64,000 bases of DNA from Persicaria tinctoria (lineage: Eukaryota; Streptophyta; Magnoliopsida; Caryophyllales; Polygonaceae). Made by a program: the position numbers and the translations under genes. The DNA is taken from positions 50,071,098-50,135,097 of the forward strand of contig JBANSL010000020.1 in assembly GCA_037127255.1 (NCBI GenBank), in the 5' to 3' direction. This document shows positions 9,325 to 21,179 of this stretch, piece after piece (position 1 is the stretch's first letter; each line of letters begins with the position of its first letter). The notes below the pieces were generated by a model that saw only the letters and a list, made by a program, of their open reading frames with translations, was not told where the DNA came from and did no database searches.

Positions 9325-12300
9325 ATGGCTGGAAGAGGAAGTAATCAAGCTTCTGGATCTGGTAATGGCGGCATCGGAGGCGGAAATGGTGCCGGGAGAG
9401 GTATCTTTGTCACGCCTCCAGCAAATGGATTTGGAAGAGGACACAATGGAGGTGGAGCTGCTGGATTTCCAGGAATTGGCCAGAATCCGATTCAATTCGG
9501 CGAATTCGTGCAAGGTATGAATCCTGTGCATATCAATCCATACTTTCTATCAAATTCCGACCATCCAGGCATGCAGCTGGTGTCGAATTTGTTCAATGGC
9601 TCAAACTTCACAACTTGGAGTAAAGCTGTGCGAATGGCGCTTGGCGCTAAAGCAAAATTAGGATTCATAACTGGAGCGTGTGTTAGGCCTGAGGAAGATA
9701 GTGATAATTTTGAGAGATGGAGTAGAGCCGACTATATGGTCATGTGCTGGCTTGTGAACTCCATGAATAGCGAGATAGGTGAACACTTCATGTATGTCCA
9801 GTCCGCAAAGAAACTTTGGGATGAGATTAGGGAGAGATTCTATGAGTCAAATGATCCGCTCATATATCAGCTTAGGAGAGAAATTGGTTGCTTAAGACAG
9901 GAGAATTTATCAGTGCATGCGTATTATGGAAAGCTTAAAAAGATTTGGGATGAATTACAGTTTCTTGATCCCTTACCTATCCGTACATGTGATGGAATTA
10001 ACCATTGTAGCTGCACTATTTTGAAAAAGATTGTGGGCAGGGAGACTAAGGCCAAAATCATGCAGTTCTTGATGGGACTGAATGAGGCTTATGAGCATCT
10101 TAGGAACAATATCCTGTCAATGGATCCCATGCCAGGCTTGAACAAGGTCTTTGAAATGGCAGTTCAGATTGAAAGGTAGAAAGGGATAACTGGTCTACAT
10201 GTTGATATGAATGCTCTAGCTGTGAGCAGGAACAACCAAACTGATAGCCATGCTTTTGTTGTGGGTAGCAAGTCAGTTGAGAGTAAGGGTACTGATCAGT
10301 TGTGAAAGGACTTCAAGAAGGCTAAGTTTGATAGACAATGTGATTACTGCAAGGAGAAGTGACATACTAGAGATTACTATTTTAAATTGGTGGGATACCC
10401 TGAGTGGTTCAAGGGTCCTCGTGAGGGTGATAATCAGAGAGCTAGCTCGAGTAGGTTTGTTGCCAACACTGAAGGGCAGCAAATGATTGAAAGTCAGTAT
10501 GAGAGTCCTCTGGATATGGAAGGAGCCAAGCCAGATCCAGGAATAGTGAATGCTGTGTTCAATGGAGTCATGAGGATGATGAAAGGCAAAGCTCCAATGG
10601 ATGGGGCAGACAGCTCAGTCAATCATGCCTTTGTGAATTTTACAGGTATTATGAGTTTCTCATTTCTTGTTGGACCTAATAAAGGAGATAGGTGGTCATG
10701 GATTATAGATTCAGGAGCTACTGATCACATAGCTTTTGACAAGAGCATTTTTTCTGAATTACATTCTCTGGATAAATTTGTGTCCTTGGGTTTGCCTGAT
10801 GGTATAACCTTTTTGGTTAGAGAGTCTGGTACAGTTATTATATCAGATTCCTTGAGTTTGAGCAATGTGCTATTTGTGCCACAGTTTCAACATAATCTTC
10901 TATCAGTTTCCAAGTTGTTGAAAGTCAGGGCTTGGGACTTTAGTTTTGATTCAGTATCTTGCACATTGCAGGACCCTACAACTAAGTGCATTATTGCTAG
11001 AGGCTTTGAAGATGGTGGGTTGTACTACTTGAAAGGAAACTCTTTGGATAGTTGCAGATCAACCAAGAAGTGTCTTCAAGTTGGAAGCTGTGTCACTTCT
11101 TTTAATAAACACACTAGGTGTTTCTGTAATAAGGTTGAGTGTTTAGAAATGTTTCATGCCAGATTTTGGCATTTGTCTGTTTCTAAGATGAAGCAACTGG
11201 ATGTTTGCAAGGGCTGTAACTTCAGTACCTTTCATTGTGATTCTTGTGATATGACAAAACATCATAAATTGCAGTTTACTAAGAGTGATTCCATTGCAGA
11301 TTCAGTATTCAGTTTGGTTCACATGGATGTATAGGGCCCTTATAAAGAAAGAGCTTTGTGTGGTGCTAGATATTTCCTCACAGTCCTTGATGATCACTCT
11401 CGGGCAACTTGGGTGTACTTGTTGCAAGATAAGACACAGGTGTACATGATGATTGTGGCCTTCATTAACATGGTTAGAACTCAGTTCAACACATCTGTTA
11501 AGATGATTAGAACTGATAATGGGACAGAATTTACACAAAGAATATGTGTCAATTTGTTTGAGCAACATGGTATAGTGCATCAAAGGTCAGCTCCAGGAGT
11601 GCCTGAGCAAAATGGTAGAGTTGAGAGGAAGCATCGTCACTTAATAGAAACTGCTAGAGCTATCAGACATTTTGCTAATCTTCCCATCAAATTTTGGGGA
11701 GAATGTGTGCTTAGTGCAACACACTTGACAAATAAAATGCCCTCTGCTATATTGAATTGGAAATCTCCCTTTGAGGTGTTGTATAACAAGGTACCTTCTA
11801 TTGAGCACCTTAAAGTCATTGGGTGTTTGTGTTATGCCTATAAACCCAATGATATAAAGGACAAGTTAGGAACTAAAGCCAGAAGATGCATTTTCATTGG
11901 TTACCCGCCAGATCAAAAGGCATTTAAAGTGTTTGATTTGGATAGAAATGCTGTCTTGATAAGCAGACATGTGAAATTTCATGAAAATGTTTTGCCTTAT
12001 AAGATCACACAGTCAGGTAGTGTGACTGGTACTAGTCAGATTCAGTTACCTTAGGTTACCCCTGTGGTTATAGAGGATCCTCAGTTTCTTCAACTGGCCA
12101 GTGACAACAAGCATCAATCCTCTATACCTCACATGGATGTGGTTGGTTCACAATCTTCTGCATGTCCTCCTGAGTCTCCAAATGAGATGGTTATCAGTGA
12201 TTCAGTTCCTAGTACAGTTGTTGATCAACCTGCCCACAGTGTGGAAGTCAGGGATATACATGCAGTTGAGGGTGGTCAGATTCTACCAGTCAAGAGAGCC

Positions 12301-13995
12301 ATACACAGACCACAGAGGTTGCTTGACTACATATGTAAGGATCTACCAACCAGAAGTGAGACACAGTCACAATCTTTCTCAGTATTTTCTACACAGCACC
12401 TTGCTCATCTCTCATCTTCCTATGTCAGTTCTCTAGTCAATGTCTGTGGTGTGTTTGAGCCTCGTACATACAACCAAGCCAAGGATGATGTCAACTGGCA
12501 ACTGGCTATGAAAGTTGAGATAGAGGCTCTGGAAAACAACAACACTTGGTCTCTCACTGATCTTCCTCCTGGTGCCAAAGCTATAGGGTCCAGATGGATT
12601 TTCAAAATCAAATACAAGCCTACTTGAGAAGTTGACAAATTCAAAGCTAGACTGGTGGCAAAAGGCTATAATCAGGTTAAAGATAAAGATTATAAGCAAA
12701 CATTTTCACCAGTGGCTAAGCTATCAACTGTGAGAATTGTCTTAGCATTGGCTGCAGCAAAGGGATGGACATTGCACCAACTTGATGTTAACAATGCTTT
12801 TCTACATGGATTCCTTGATGACGTAGTGTACATGCTCCCTCATTTGGGTTACAGCAAGGCAAAGTCTGGGCAAGTTTGCAAATTACACAGGTCTTTATAT
12901 GGTCTCAAACAGGCCAACAAGCAATGGAACTTAGAGATTACTAAGTTCCTAGGGAAGCTTGGGTATGTTCAGTCTCTGCATGACTACTCCCTCTTCACCA
13001 AGTCAGTTGGTAACTCTTTCACAGTTGCACTCTTATATGTAGATGATATGCTTTTGATGGGAAATGACAGTACTGAAATCATCCAAACCAAGGCTGCTTT
13101 GGATAAATAATTCACCATCAAGGACCTTGGAATTGCACGATACTTTCTGGGAATGGAAATATCAAGGTCCTCAGCTGGCATTTTACTCAATCAGAGAAAA
13201 TATATTCTAGATATACTTAAAGATGCAAATATGTTGGAATGCAAAGTAGCATCTTTTCCAATGCAAAGAGGTACCAAATTGTCTTCTATTGATGGGGAGC
13301 CTCTTGATAATCCTGAGTTATATAGGAGACTAATTGGTAGACTCCTTTATCTCACATTTACAAGGCCAGATATTTCTTTTAATGTACAACAGCTCAGCCA
13401 GTATTTGCAGTGCCCTCGTCAATCTCATTGGAATGCAGCATTATACCTTCTTAGATACTTGAAAGGAAGCTTCAATCTAGCTCTATCTTATCCTGCTATT
13501 TCAGATCTCAGTTTGTCTGCTTTCAGTGATGCAGATTGGGGTAATTGCCCTGATTCTGGAAGGTCTTTGTTTGGATACTGTGTGTTCTTAGGAGGTGCAC
13601 TCATTTCATGGAAATCTAAGAAACAAAAGGTGGTCTCCAAGTCATCAGCTGAGAGTGAATATAGGAGTATGTCCTACACTGCCAGTTAACTGATATGGGT
13701 ACAAGGTTTATTATCTAACTTACACATTCAGTTATCTCTCCCTATCTCACTGTTTTGTGACAACAAAGCTGCACAAAGCCTTGCATCCAACCCAGTCTTT
13801 CATGAAAGGACAAAGCACGTTCGTATTGATTGCCACTTCATAAGGGAGCTCATCCAAGAAGGATTTCTGGCTACTTCTCATGTTTCAACACAGTTGCAGA
13901 TTGCTGATGTTATGACCAAAGCTCTAGGAGCCTACCGGCATCATTGTTTGTGTGCCAAGCTTGGACTTGTCCTTCCATTGACAAGTCCATCTTGA
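9325..13995 (+). pseudogene. Copia-1 gag-pol polyprotein, eight nonsense codons, no frameshift
   Basis: One frame runs from the ATG at 9325 to a TGA at 13993-13995. In order it encodes:
- a Gly-rich start and UBN2-type gag
- a CCHC-like knuckle near 10339 (the last Cys is Tyr)
- protease with DSGATDHIAF (10708)
- integrase with RTDNGTEF and VERKHRH
- reverse transcriptase with YVDDMLLMG (13036)
- RNase H with CDNKAAQSLA and KHVRIDCHFIRE.
In-frame stops are TAG 10177, TGA 10303, TGA 10360, TAG 11332, TAG 12052, TGA 12625, TAA 13108 and TAA 13687 (first bases). At least the one at 11332 replaces a Trp conserved in the integrase motif (DVWGPY). The protein cannot be made whole, so movement would need enzymes in trans. 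Confidence 0.9.
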
Positions 13996-14003
13996 GGGGG
14001 GTA
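13994..14003 (+). other. Copia-1 polypurine tract
   Basis: GAGGGGGGTA lies directly before the 3' LTR and overlaps the stop codon of the polyprotein. This is the plus-strand primer site. Confidence 0.8.
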
Positions 14004-14188
14004 TGTAGAGTAAGGGTAATATGGTCATTTCAGCTCTCAAATAGTTGTTAGAGCTCAACAACCGACTTTCCCTCCCCCTCTATAAGTACAGGTTAGCTTC
14101 TGTATAGAGAACTTGATCGTTTTCAATTGTAAATTTCAGTTTTCCGAGTTTGTTACAAATCTCTCTTCCTCTCATTCCATTCTTGAAA
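14004..14188 (+). repeat. Copia-1 3' LTR
   Basis: 185 bp, same ends as the 5' LTR. I count three substitutions: C/A in TTCCGCTC, C/G in ACAGCTTA and C/G in GTATACAG. It is followed by the TTATG target duplication. Confidence 0.95.
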
Positions 14189-14193
14189 TTATG

Positions 14194-14861
14194 CCTCCAC
14201 CTTGCCCGTTTCTTCATTTTACAAATTTATGCATTTATACATGTGTATAGATATTCTGTATTTAAAATAAATTTAATGTAATTTTATGCATTTGACAACT
14301 TTTTTTTTAATAAAGTAAGATTTCGAGATAAGATATGTTTGACTCTTGATAGGCCGACAAGTCGGTGGACGGAAAATCGTTAAACATACAACAAAAATCA
14401 GAAAAGAGCGCAATAAAACAGGCAGCACGCACTTAATAACACAACGAATCTAAGCAAACCTAAAACTATAAAGTTGAGGATGTAAACTAAGAATGAATGA
14501 AGCCAAACACTACCATGATATGCAAAATCGATTGAAGTAGATAAAATACATGCATTTTGTTGGAGATATTAACGGATGGAATGTGGTTATCCCTTATTGA
14601 AAAATAGTTAGATGTTTTAAATAACATATAAGTTTAGCGGACTACTCCTCATTGTTAATTGGTTTTGATATTAAACTACATTGAGTTTATACGTTGTTCA
14701 TGTCTCCTTTATTACATGAATTCACACACGATTCTTCTTCAGCGTCTATAATCCTATCAAACTCACTCGACTTTAACATTAACCAATATAATACGAGTAA
14801 GAGTTTAATTCAATTTTGTTTTCCAAAATAAGTTAATTGCGAAAATACATTTTTCCGTGCT
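14194..14861. other. Intergenic DNA downstream of the kinase gene
   Basis: AT-rich spacer between Copia-1 and the 3' end of the kinase gene. It should hold the kinase 3' untranslated region and polyadenylation signals. I see no other gene. Confidence 0.5.
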
Positions 14862-16217
14862 TCAATTTTTATTTTTTTTATAGAAAAAACAACAATTTCG
14901 TGGATTGTAGAAGTGGAAATGAGAAGAAGTATAAAATACAAATGATGATTCATTGCTTGTATCGTTACAATTGCTTATATAATTTGTACAATACAAGATG
15001 GATAACATTAGGTACAACAATTCCTCACTTTTCACCCTGGTATCTTCTTTTACCGTGGTAAAACTAAACGGTTCACTTTCCTCTAACGCCGCCCGATCAC
15101 CGCCACCAAATCCGCCGGAGCACCCAGCTCTCGCCGGTGCAATACACCCAAATTCCACTTTTACCCCCAACAATTCCGAATATTCCGAACTCGTCCCTGC
15201 CCCTTCGTTACCACCACCCCTCACCGCCGCCCACCCATCACTTTCCCAATTTGCCCCCGCCTCCGCAGCCAATTTACCGACCCTCTCCAAGGCGTTTGAG
15301 TCCCACGCGCCTCCTGATTCCTCCACATCCTCGTCATCTGACTCCGGCAATCGCGGCCATTCAAACACAGATCGGGGCGATGCCTCGATCTGGACCGTTG
15401 ATTCTACCTTCAAGAATGGGTGCTGCAGCAGCTGATCACAGCTCCACCTCTGCGCCGGGTGTCTCCTGAGGCACTTGTCTAAGAAATCCCTACCGAGTTC
15501 CGATAGCCGAGTCGGGAACCGAGGCGACTCGTCCGAGTAGCCAATCCGACGCAGCGTGTCGGCGCCCTCGTCGCGCCACGCTGGCGCGCCGGTGACCATC
15601 TCGATGAGCGTACACCCCAGGGCCCACACGTCGGATTCGTAGTCCTGAGATTCCCCGCGCACGACCTCGGGCGCCATCCAAAGCGGGCTGCCACGTGGCG
15701 AGAATCCATCCCTTCGATCATCTCCTTCCCGCTTCGCCGACCCGAAATCGGCGAGCTTGGCGGCTCCGGGCGCGGGGCCGAGAAGCACATTCCTCCCCTT
15801 GACATCGCAGTGGATAATCCCCCGGGAGTGTGCGAATTTGAGAGCCGACGCTATGCACCGCGTGTACCGCCGGAGCAGCTCCTCATCGGCGCCGGCGGAA
15901 TCCGCGGCGGTGCCACCGGAAAGGTACTCCATGTGTAGGTTCCTGTAGGATATCTCCGGCGCCGCCTTGGTGGTGTCGTCGCCGTAGTACTCGACGATGT
16001 AGGGGGAGGAGAGAGATCGAAGAACCCTAATTTCATTCTCGATGGCGTCCAGCTGTGCGGCGGAGGCGGAATTAACCGCCACCGACTTAACAGCAAAGAC
16101 CCGACCTTTAACACGGTCGAATCCAACACTGACGGATCCGAAACTCCCCTTCCCGATCAGCTTCCCCCGGATCCACCTCAAATTCTCCGGCGGCAACGAC
16201 CTCATATGGTTTTCCAT
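14862..16217 (-). CDS. MAPKKK17/18-like (MEKK subfamily) serine/threonine protein kinase
   Basis: Plant kinases of this group phosphorylate MAP kinase kinases, several in abscisic-acid and stress signalling. The first ATG of the frame is at 16217-16215, giving 451 residues in one exon. The kinase domain starts at residue about 15 (WIRG). It has the Gly loop GKGSFGSV (22-29), Lys44, HCDVKGRN (136-143, catalytic Asp138), DFG (157-159) and MAPE (181-184), and ends near residue 265 (HPFL). The HCDVKG/DFGSAKR pattern and a short N-terminus point to the MAPKKK17/18/20/21 clade. The C-terminal half is acidic and variable. The last ~55 residues are Asn- and Ser-rich, in AT-rich DNA, and could be read-through of an unseen intron or 3' untranslated region. 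The coding DNA is GC-rich compared with its surroundings. All catalytic residues are present. Confidence 0.9.
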   Translation of the reverse strand: MENHMRSLPPENLRWIRGKLIGKGSFGSVSVGFDRVKGRVFAVKSVAVNSASAAQLDAIENEIRVLRSLSSPYIVEYYGDDTTKAAPEISYRNLHMEYLSGGTAADSAGADEELLRRYTRCIASALKFAHSRGIIHCDVKGRNVLLGPAPGAAKLADFGSAKREGDDRRDGFSPRGSPLWMAPEVVRGESQDYESDVWALGCTLIEMVTGAPAWRDEGADTLRRIGYSDESPRFPTRLSELGRDFLDKCLRRHPAQRWSCDQLLQHPFLKVESTVQIEASPRSVFEWPRLPESDDEDVEESGGAWDSNALERVGKLAAEAGANWESDGWAAVRGGGNEGAGTSSEYSELLGVKVEFGCIAPARAGCSGGFGGGDRAALEESEPFSFTTVKEDTRVKSEELLYLMLSILYCTNYISNCNDTSNESSFVFYTSSHFHFYNPRNCCFFYKKNKN

Positions 16218-16339
16218 GAATTCTACTTGCTCTGTTATCGCTCTGATTTGGGGGAAAACAAGGGAGGGTGAGGTTGCTCTGTTTTTCACTTACTTGATAA
16301 ATGAGGCGGGTGCTTGTCCGAATTGGCCACAACTGTAAC

Positions 16340-16352
16340 CCTTATTTATATG
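16340..16352 (-). promoter_or_regulatory. Putative TATA box of the kinase gene
   Basis: On the minus strand GCCATATAAATAAGG lies about 125 bases upstream of the kinase ATG. That would allow transcription to start near 16315 with a leader of about 95 bases. Confidence 0.5.
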
Positions 16353-16359
16353 GCGGGAG

Positions 16360-16938
16360 AGTCGTTTGGAAGAGGTACAAAAAGGAAAGTGTTAATTGAA
16401 TCAGATAATCATTGGACAAATGATGATGATGTCATGTGAGTTTTTTTATTTTATTTTTGGTTTTTCTTTGGAGGGAAATCAAACAAGGCCTTGAGTGAAG
16501 TGGGTAAGAAAAATAGGATCCTTATCCTGGGAATAAGGCGGTGTTTGGATTGGATTTGGATTGGGAGTGAGATTTAAAGATATTTGAGTGGGTGCAAAAA
16601 ATTGAATTACTTATGGGATTTGGTGACTTGGTGTAGGGAGGTGAGAAAAGGAATTGGTGTTTGTATTTGTGTGGTGGTGTTGTGTAGAATCTATATCTAA
16701 ATAGTCTTTAATTTATACAAGTAGAAAAAAGAAATCATGGGATTGGAGGGTTTGTTGAATGAATATGGGGAAATTGGGTGAGAATTTGAGATTAGCTACA
16801 AAGGGTAACGATAAGAAACCACATGGAAGGTAGATATTAATATTTGATATCTCACAAACTGTCTTCACATGATTAGGTATTTTTTTAATGTGTAGATTTT
16901 AGAAAACCAACTGTTAAATGTTGATAGAATAAGAAATA
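16360..16938. other. Upstream region of the kinase gene
   Basis: Probable promoter region of the kinase, read leftwards. It contains AT-rich runs and G/T-rich repeats (TGGATTTGGATTGG). I could not identify defined operators. Confidence 0.35.
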
Positions 16939-17169
16939 CTTCCTCCGTTCACTTTTATTTATCGTTTACTATTTAGATACGTTTTTTAGGATTATAAAAG
17001 TTATATAAATTATTAAATTTTTAATTAATTTTTTTTAATGATCTCTTGTGAGTAATAAGTATGATATTATTAAAAAAAATTACTAAAAAATAAATATTTT
17101 ATATAGTTTTTATCACCTTAAAAAGTGTACATGAATGGTAAAAAGATAAATAAAAGTGAACGGACTGAA
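16939..17169. mobile_element. Stowaway-like MITE
   Basis: The left end CTTCCTCCGTTCACTTTTAT and the right end ATAAAAGTGAACGGACTGAA are inverted copies (the last bases differ). TA flanks lie at 16937-16938 and 17170-17171. It sits about 700 bp upstream of the kinase start. Confidence 0.8.
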
Positions 17170-17337
17170 TAATTGATATATTTATTAGTAAATGACTAAA
17201 TGTGGCAAACCTCAAGAGAAATTTACTAATAATATCATTTCTCACAAATATGATAAATTGTTCAAAATAAAACGTTAAATTAAAAACTTGTTAGTTTTAA
17301 ATAACGTAATTTGTTCAAAATGACCATATGATTCAAA

Positions 17338-17432
17338 ATTGCCGAAAACCTCCCATCAGATGTACAGAATGTCACCCATAGTCCATAGAGAGTTTCGTTT
17401 GAAGCCATTATGAATGGTTTTCGGCAATTTTC
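17338..17432. repeat. Short inverted repeat (ATTGCCGAAAACC)
   Basis: ATTGCCGAAAACC near 17338 recurs inverted as GGTTTTCGGCAAT near 17416, with about 65 bases between. It may be the tip of a small foldback element. The flanks are AT-rich and no target duplication is clear. Confidence 0.5.
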
Positions 17433-18879
17433 AATATAGTATGGTTTTGAGTAATTTACCCTGTTAAATGGACGGTTTTCTAAATTATACAGTACTTTTT
17501 TGTTCTAGTTTATTGTTTTTTCTAATGCTCAAATATATTTATTAACGGTTTTTCCAACCTATAGACCAAATGTATAATTTAAGAACTTTAATTGAGAAAA
17601 AATTTCCAAATTAAAATTATTTTTAGTTTTTCTTAATGTTATTTTTCTAAAGTGTTATTTAATTTATAGTGAATCTTTTCCAATTGAGTTTCTTAATGCA
17701 TCCCTAAAAAATAAAGATTTATTAAAATCTGCAGATTTTATGAAACTAGAAAATATTGATTAGAACTAGTTGTATTTTTTGTTATTTGGTTTGATTATGG
17801 GCGTTTGGGGTTTTGATGACGGGTTTTGATCTTCTTGTCTATTAACATATATATGCCAACCCTTTCAGTAAAAGAAATATACTACTTCATAGATATTATT
17901 TAGATCCAGATTTGGAATATTTAAATTTAAATGATTAAATCTTAAAAAGTATATTTAAAAATAGATAAAATAATTAACATTTGAAAATTTTTTATATTAT
18001 AAATATTTATTCTATGTTCCATGACATAGTTATAAAAAATAATTACTAATATTATGATAAGTTTGGACGAACTCTAAAAGGATAAAATACTAATCAATTC
18101 AATACATTATACTTTTTGGATTTATATTCAATATATAATAAATTTCACAAATAGGTTAAATTATACCTCCATACACCACCGAATGCATTTCATTGTGCAT
18201 AATTTGGGGATCAAGGTTACTTCAAGAATCGCACTTGTTTAAAAAAACCAAGCCAAAAGAAGCTTCAAATATTTTGAGAAAGTATTTTTTTAGAACAAAC
18301 AAAATGAATTGACTCAATCAAAGTTTAATACTTTAAACTCATAATAATCATTTCATGACTTGAAATTGCCCAAATCTTACATACTAATATTTTCCACAAA
18401 AATATTTGTAAAAATATTTTATATAAAAATATATACTTGTTATTTTTTTATTTTATCAAAGATTGAATTGATACTTGTCCATCACTGCATTGAAAAAAAA
18501 AAACTTATATTTTAACTTAATACATTAATACTTTTCCCAAGGATCCTAGAAATTAATAGTGTATATATATATATATATATATCCCCTCATAAAATCTACT
18601 AGATGTAAAATAGACCACCCACCGGTTATAACAAAAAAGAAATATAGGCCGCTAATAACTTCAAAACGACAAAATTAGAAGTTAAGGCTAACATTTGTAT
18701 TAATTAAAAAAAATGGCAAAAGGAGATATTATGATGTGGTACGGTATGTCGTATGTGCCAAGTAAGAGGCGCGCACATATAATTTGTGGGCTCCAATAAA
18801 TGGGGAAGTATGGGACTTCCACAAATAGGTGCGTGCAACGTGGTGCTTCCTATTTGTATTCATTTTTTTATATTTATTT
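17433..18879. other. AT-rich intergenic DNA with a TA microsatellite
   Basis: No coding frame or element is recognised. A TATATA run of about 22 bases lies at 18560-18582. Confidence 0.5.
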
Positions 18880-18884
18880 TAATA

Positions 18885-19205
18885 AGTAAGAATTTTTGAT
18901 AAATTGAGAAGGCGCAAGAAGCGTAGATAGACAAACTGTCATAATATAATAATCTACCAATAATGAATCAATCAACCACGAAAAAAAGGGAAAACAACCC
19001 TCAAAAGGTAAGAACTAAGCAGAAGATCAGTTGAGCGAGGATGGAAGATTTGGCGGAAGAATGTGAACCGAATCTGACATGATGTCTCACCATCGGGAAG
19101 ACAAAAAATAGAAATCCTCGACGGGCAATAGACTCCAATAGACGAGATAAGTGTGGATCACACGACGCTCCTCTTACCTAGACGAGCGATCTTCGGAGAT
19201 AGACA
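18885..19205 (-). repeat. Dispersed repeat, copy 1 (related to 40855-41215)
   Basis: Read on the minus strand, this segment aligns in order with the plus strand at 40855-41215. Shared blocks include GTGTGATCCACACTT, GAGGATTTCT, GGTGAGRCATCRTGTCAG, CTCGCTCAAC and AGGGTTGTTTTCC, then a similar AT-rich tail. No protein motif is visible. It looks like the 3' end of a retroelement family, perhaps a LINE tail. Confidence 0.65.
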
Positions 19206-20538
19206 CGATCAAACAAGGCTGCAAGACTACTCCTCAACCAGAACTAACCACGAACTAACGAGTTGATGCCCCACAACAACCAGAAACCTATCCGCCTGAA
19301 GCCAAACTAAGAACATAGAGTGAGAGGCCGAAATAATTGGCAGACAGACTCGTGTCAAGTAAATTGAGAGATCGAAATAATTGGCAGATAGACTAACCGT
19401 CATGGTACAAATTAATAAATAACGAAAAATGAGGTTGACACAAGACTAAGGTCCGAACCCTGAATGAGCATAACAACGGAAAAACCCAGTACAAGAAAAA
19501 GTCGAGAAAGACATTGTGACGACGATCTGCGAATAGCGAGAACACGGTAACGACGTCTCACCATCAGGGAAACGGGGCCAGAAACATGGGTACGATTACA
19601 TGGCATGATTTGGTTGGTAGAAGGAAAATAAAAAGAAAAACCGGTACGGAGTTGCTTGAACCTTTATGCTCCGCCTTTGACTGGATCAGTTCATCCTCCC
19701 TCAGGCCTAATCCGCAATCTCCCATCCCACATTCATTGCATTCACAATCTCTTTAGGGAGTATTTACAAGTTCCAAATCCAATGTCACAAAATTAAATAA
19801 ATTGCGTATAAGAAACCACAAAATTTTAAATTAAACTAATCAAATTAGATAGACCTTAGTTTTCCCTCCATCAAAAGTGATTACATGTCAAAACAGACAA
19901 GACGACCAGTTTCACTCTTCTACGGAATATTCAACTTATCCGTGGGGAAATGATTTGTATTTTATTTTTTCCCCAAAATGAATTAAAGCCATAAAATAGA
20001 AGATGAAGCAAATTGCAAGAGAAGTAAATTGGAATATATGGGGCAGGGGGTGGGTCGGTGACGGTCCACTACTACTTTGGTCTTTGGATAAGCCTTTAAT
20101 TTATTCATAACATACGTACATCATATAAATTTGAATGCAATTTGCAAGATATGTGAGATATGATGCATGAAACCACAAATGCTACCTGCAACTTTATTAT
20201 CTTGAATAAAGCCATAGGTATATTATTAGGTATGTGCAAGTGCAAGTGCAACTCTACTCAATCAATCTATCTGGTCAAAAGCTCATCATCCACATATTCA
20301 TCTATCTATCTAATTGGTGTCAATGCACCTTTTAGTTAGATTCCACACTTGCTAACTATCATCTCATGTCCTAATAATAGTCATAGTAGGAGTAGTTTGG
20401 AATGTTATTATTGATCAATAACTCTTTACCCGGCCAATTAGGATCAAAAGTATTCCGTACAAGGCTTTTAATGCAAATTATTAAATATATATTCCTTTTA
20501 TTTCTTATGGTGTAGGATATATATTGAGAAATTTTTTA
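19206..20538. other. Intergenic DNA with short duplicated blocks
   Basis: At 19320-19400 the phrase CGAAATAATTGGCAGA occurs twice about 45 bases apart, each time followed by AGACT after a short gap. The phrase GTCTCACCATC near 19556 echoes the one at 19085 in the neighbouring dispersed repeat. Beyond 19800 the DNA is AT-rich with nothing recognised. Confidence 0.45.
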
Positions 20539-20699
20539 CTGGATACACCGTTAATTAATGGATTCACAACAAGTTTTGGACCCATAATAGTGCTTTTAGA
20601 GAAAATTTGTCCAACAAGCCTTTTTTTTAGCCTTTATTGAGGGAGTGTCCTCCAAGCCCACTAAATTAGGTTTTTGTCCACCTCTAATTTTTCTGGACA

Positions 20700-20880
20700 A
20701 AATTGCCCCTGAGATCTAAACCTAATCTAAGAGATTTCTCGCGTTTCAGCAAGACCTTGGCGGCTCCTCCTTCTCTCGCTCTCTTCCTCGCCCTTCATTC
20801 CTTGGCCTCCTCCTCTTCCCCGCATCTCGATCCCGATAAATCCACCGTCCACGATCCCGGTAAGCATCTCGATCTTCAGT
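20700..20880 (+). other. Possible third captured segment (exon-like, GC-rich)
   Basis: A plus-strand frame with a hydrophobic stretch (LALFLALHSLASSSS), like a signal peptide, ends near a donor-like CGGTAAGC at 20859. I do not recognise the gene. It has the composition of a plant first exon and lies beside the two recognised fragments. Confidence 0.3.
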
Positions 20881-20953
20881 ATTAATATTCATGCCTCCTT
20901 CTCTTCCCCGCATCGATCGATCTCTGCATTTCGATCTCCATAGACGACGATTT

Positions 20954-21109
20954 CTGCTTGTTGTCGGTGAATCGACGTAGGACGGGGACGTCGATGCGGT
21001 CCTAGATCGGGAGCCATAAGGTTAGGGCGAGCATTAGGAACACGATGTAGGAGGCCGCCGAGATCTGGATTTTTCCGATGTTGCGATCCGATTGCACGGC
21101 TTGGAAGAT
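20954..21109 (-). pseudogene. Captured fragment of an NRT1/PTR-family (NPF) transporter
   Basis: On the minus strand a 52-codon segment begins IFQAVQSDRNIGKIQI, continues SAASYIVFLMLALTLWLPI, a TAG at 21004-21002, then DRIDVPVLRRFT. NPF nitrate/peptide transporters carry just this order: FQ-x-x-QSDR, a PAAS-x-x-VF-x-ML-x-LT membrane segment, then YDR-x-x-VP-x-x-RR-x-T. The stop replaces the Tyr of YDR. The fragment covers one membrane helix and loops, so it cannot function alone. It lies inside the TIR element on the same strand as the ANTH fragment. Confidence 0.65.
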
Positions 21110-21179
21110 GGCGATTCGATCTGGAATTTGCCGATGTGTCTAAGTTGGTCGGGGATCCGACGTGTCTGAGTGTGGCAGC

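Larger units (their letters stand above)
9026..14188 (+). mobile_element. Copia-1: full-length Ty1/copia LTR retrotransposon
   Basis: Two 185-bp LTRs flank a single pol-type reading frame in Copia order (gag, protease, integrase, RT, RNase H). The 5-bp target duplication TTATG is perfect (9021-9025 and 14189-14193). A primer-binding site directly follows the 5' LTR, and a purine tract directly precedes the 3' LTR. The LTRs differ at three positions by my reading, which implies a fairly recent insertion. The coding frame carries eight nonsense codons. Confidence 0.95.

Noticed and set aside
15137..15469. Pro-rich open frames on the plus strand opposite the kinase
   Set aside because: They are shadows of the GC-rich kinase frame, which has all catalytic motifs.
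16218..16289. Upstream extension of the kinase frame to 16289
   Set aside because: The codon at 16289-16287 is GTG, not ATG, and the extension (NRATSPSLVF) has no family support. The ATG at 16217 fits.
19412..19606. 64-codon minus-strand frame
   Set aside because: It lies in intergenic DNA next to a non-coding dispersed repeat; no motif.
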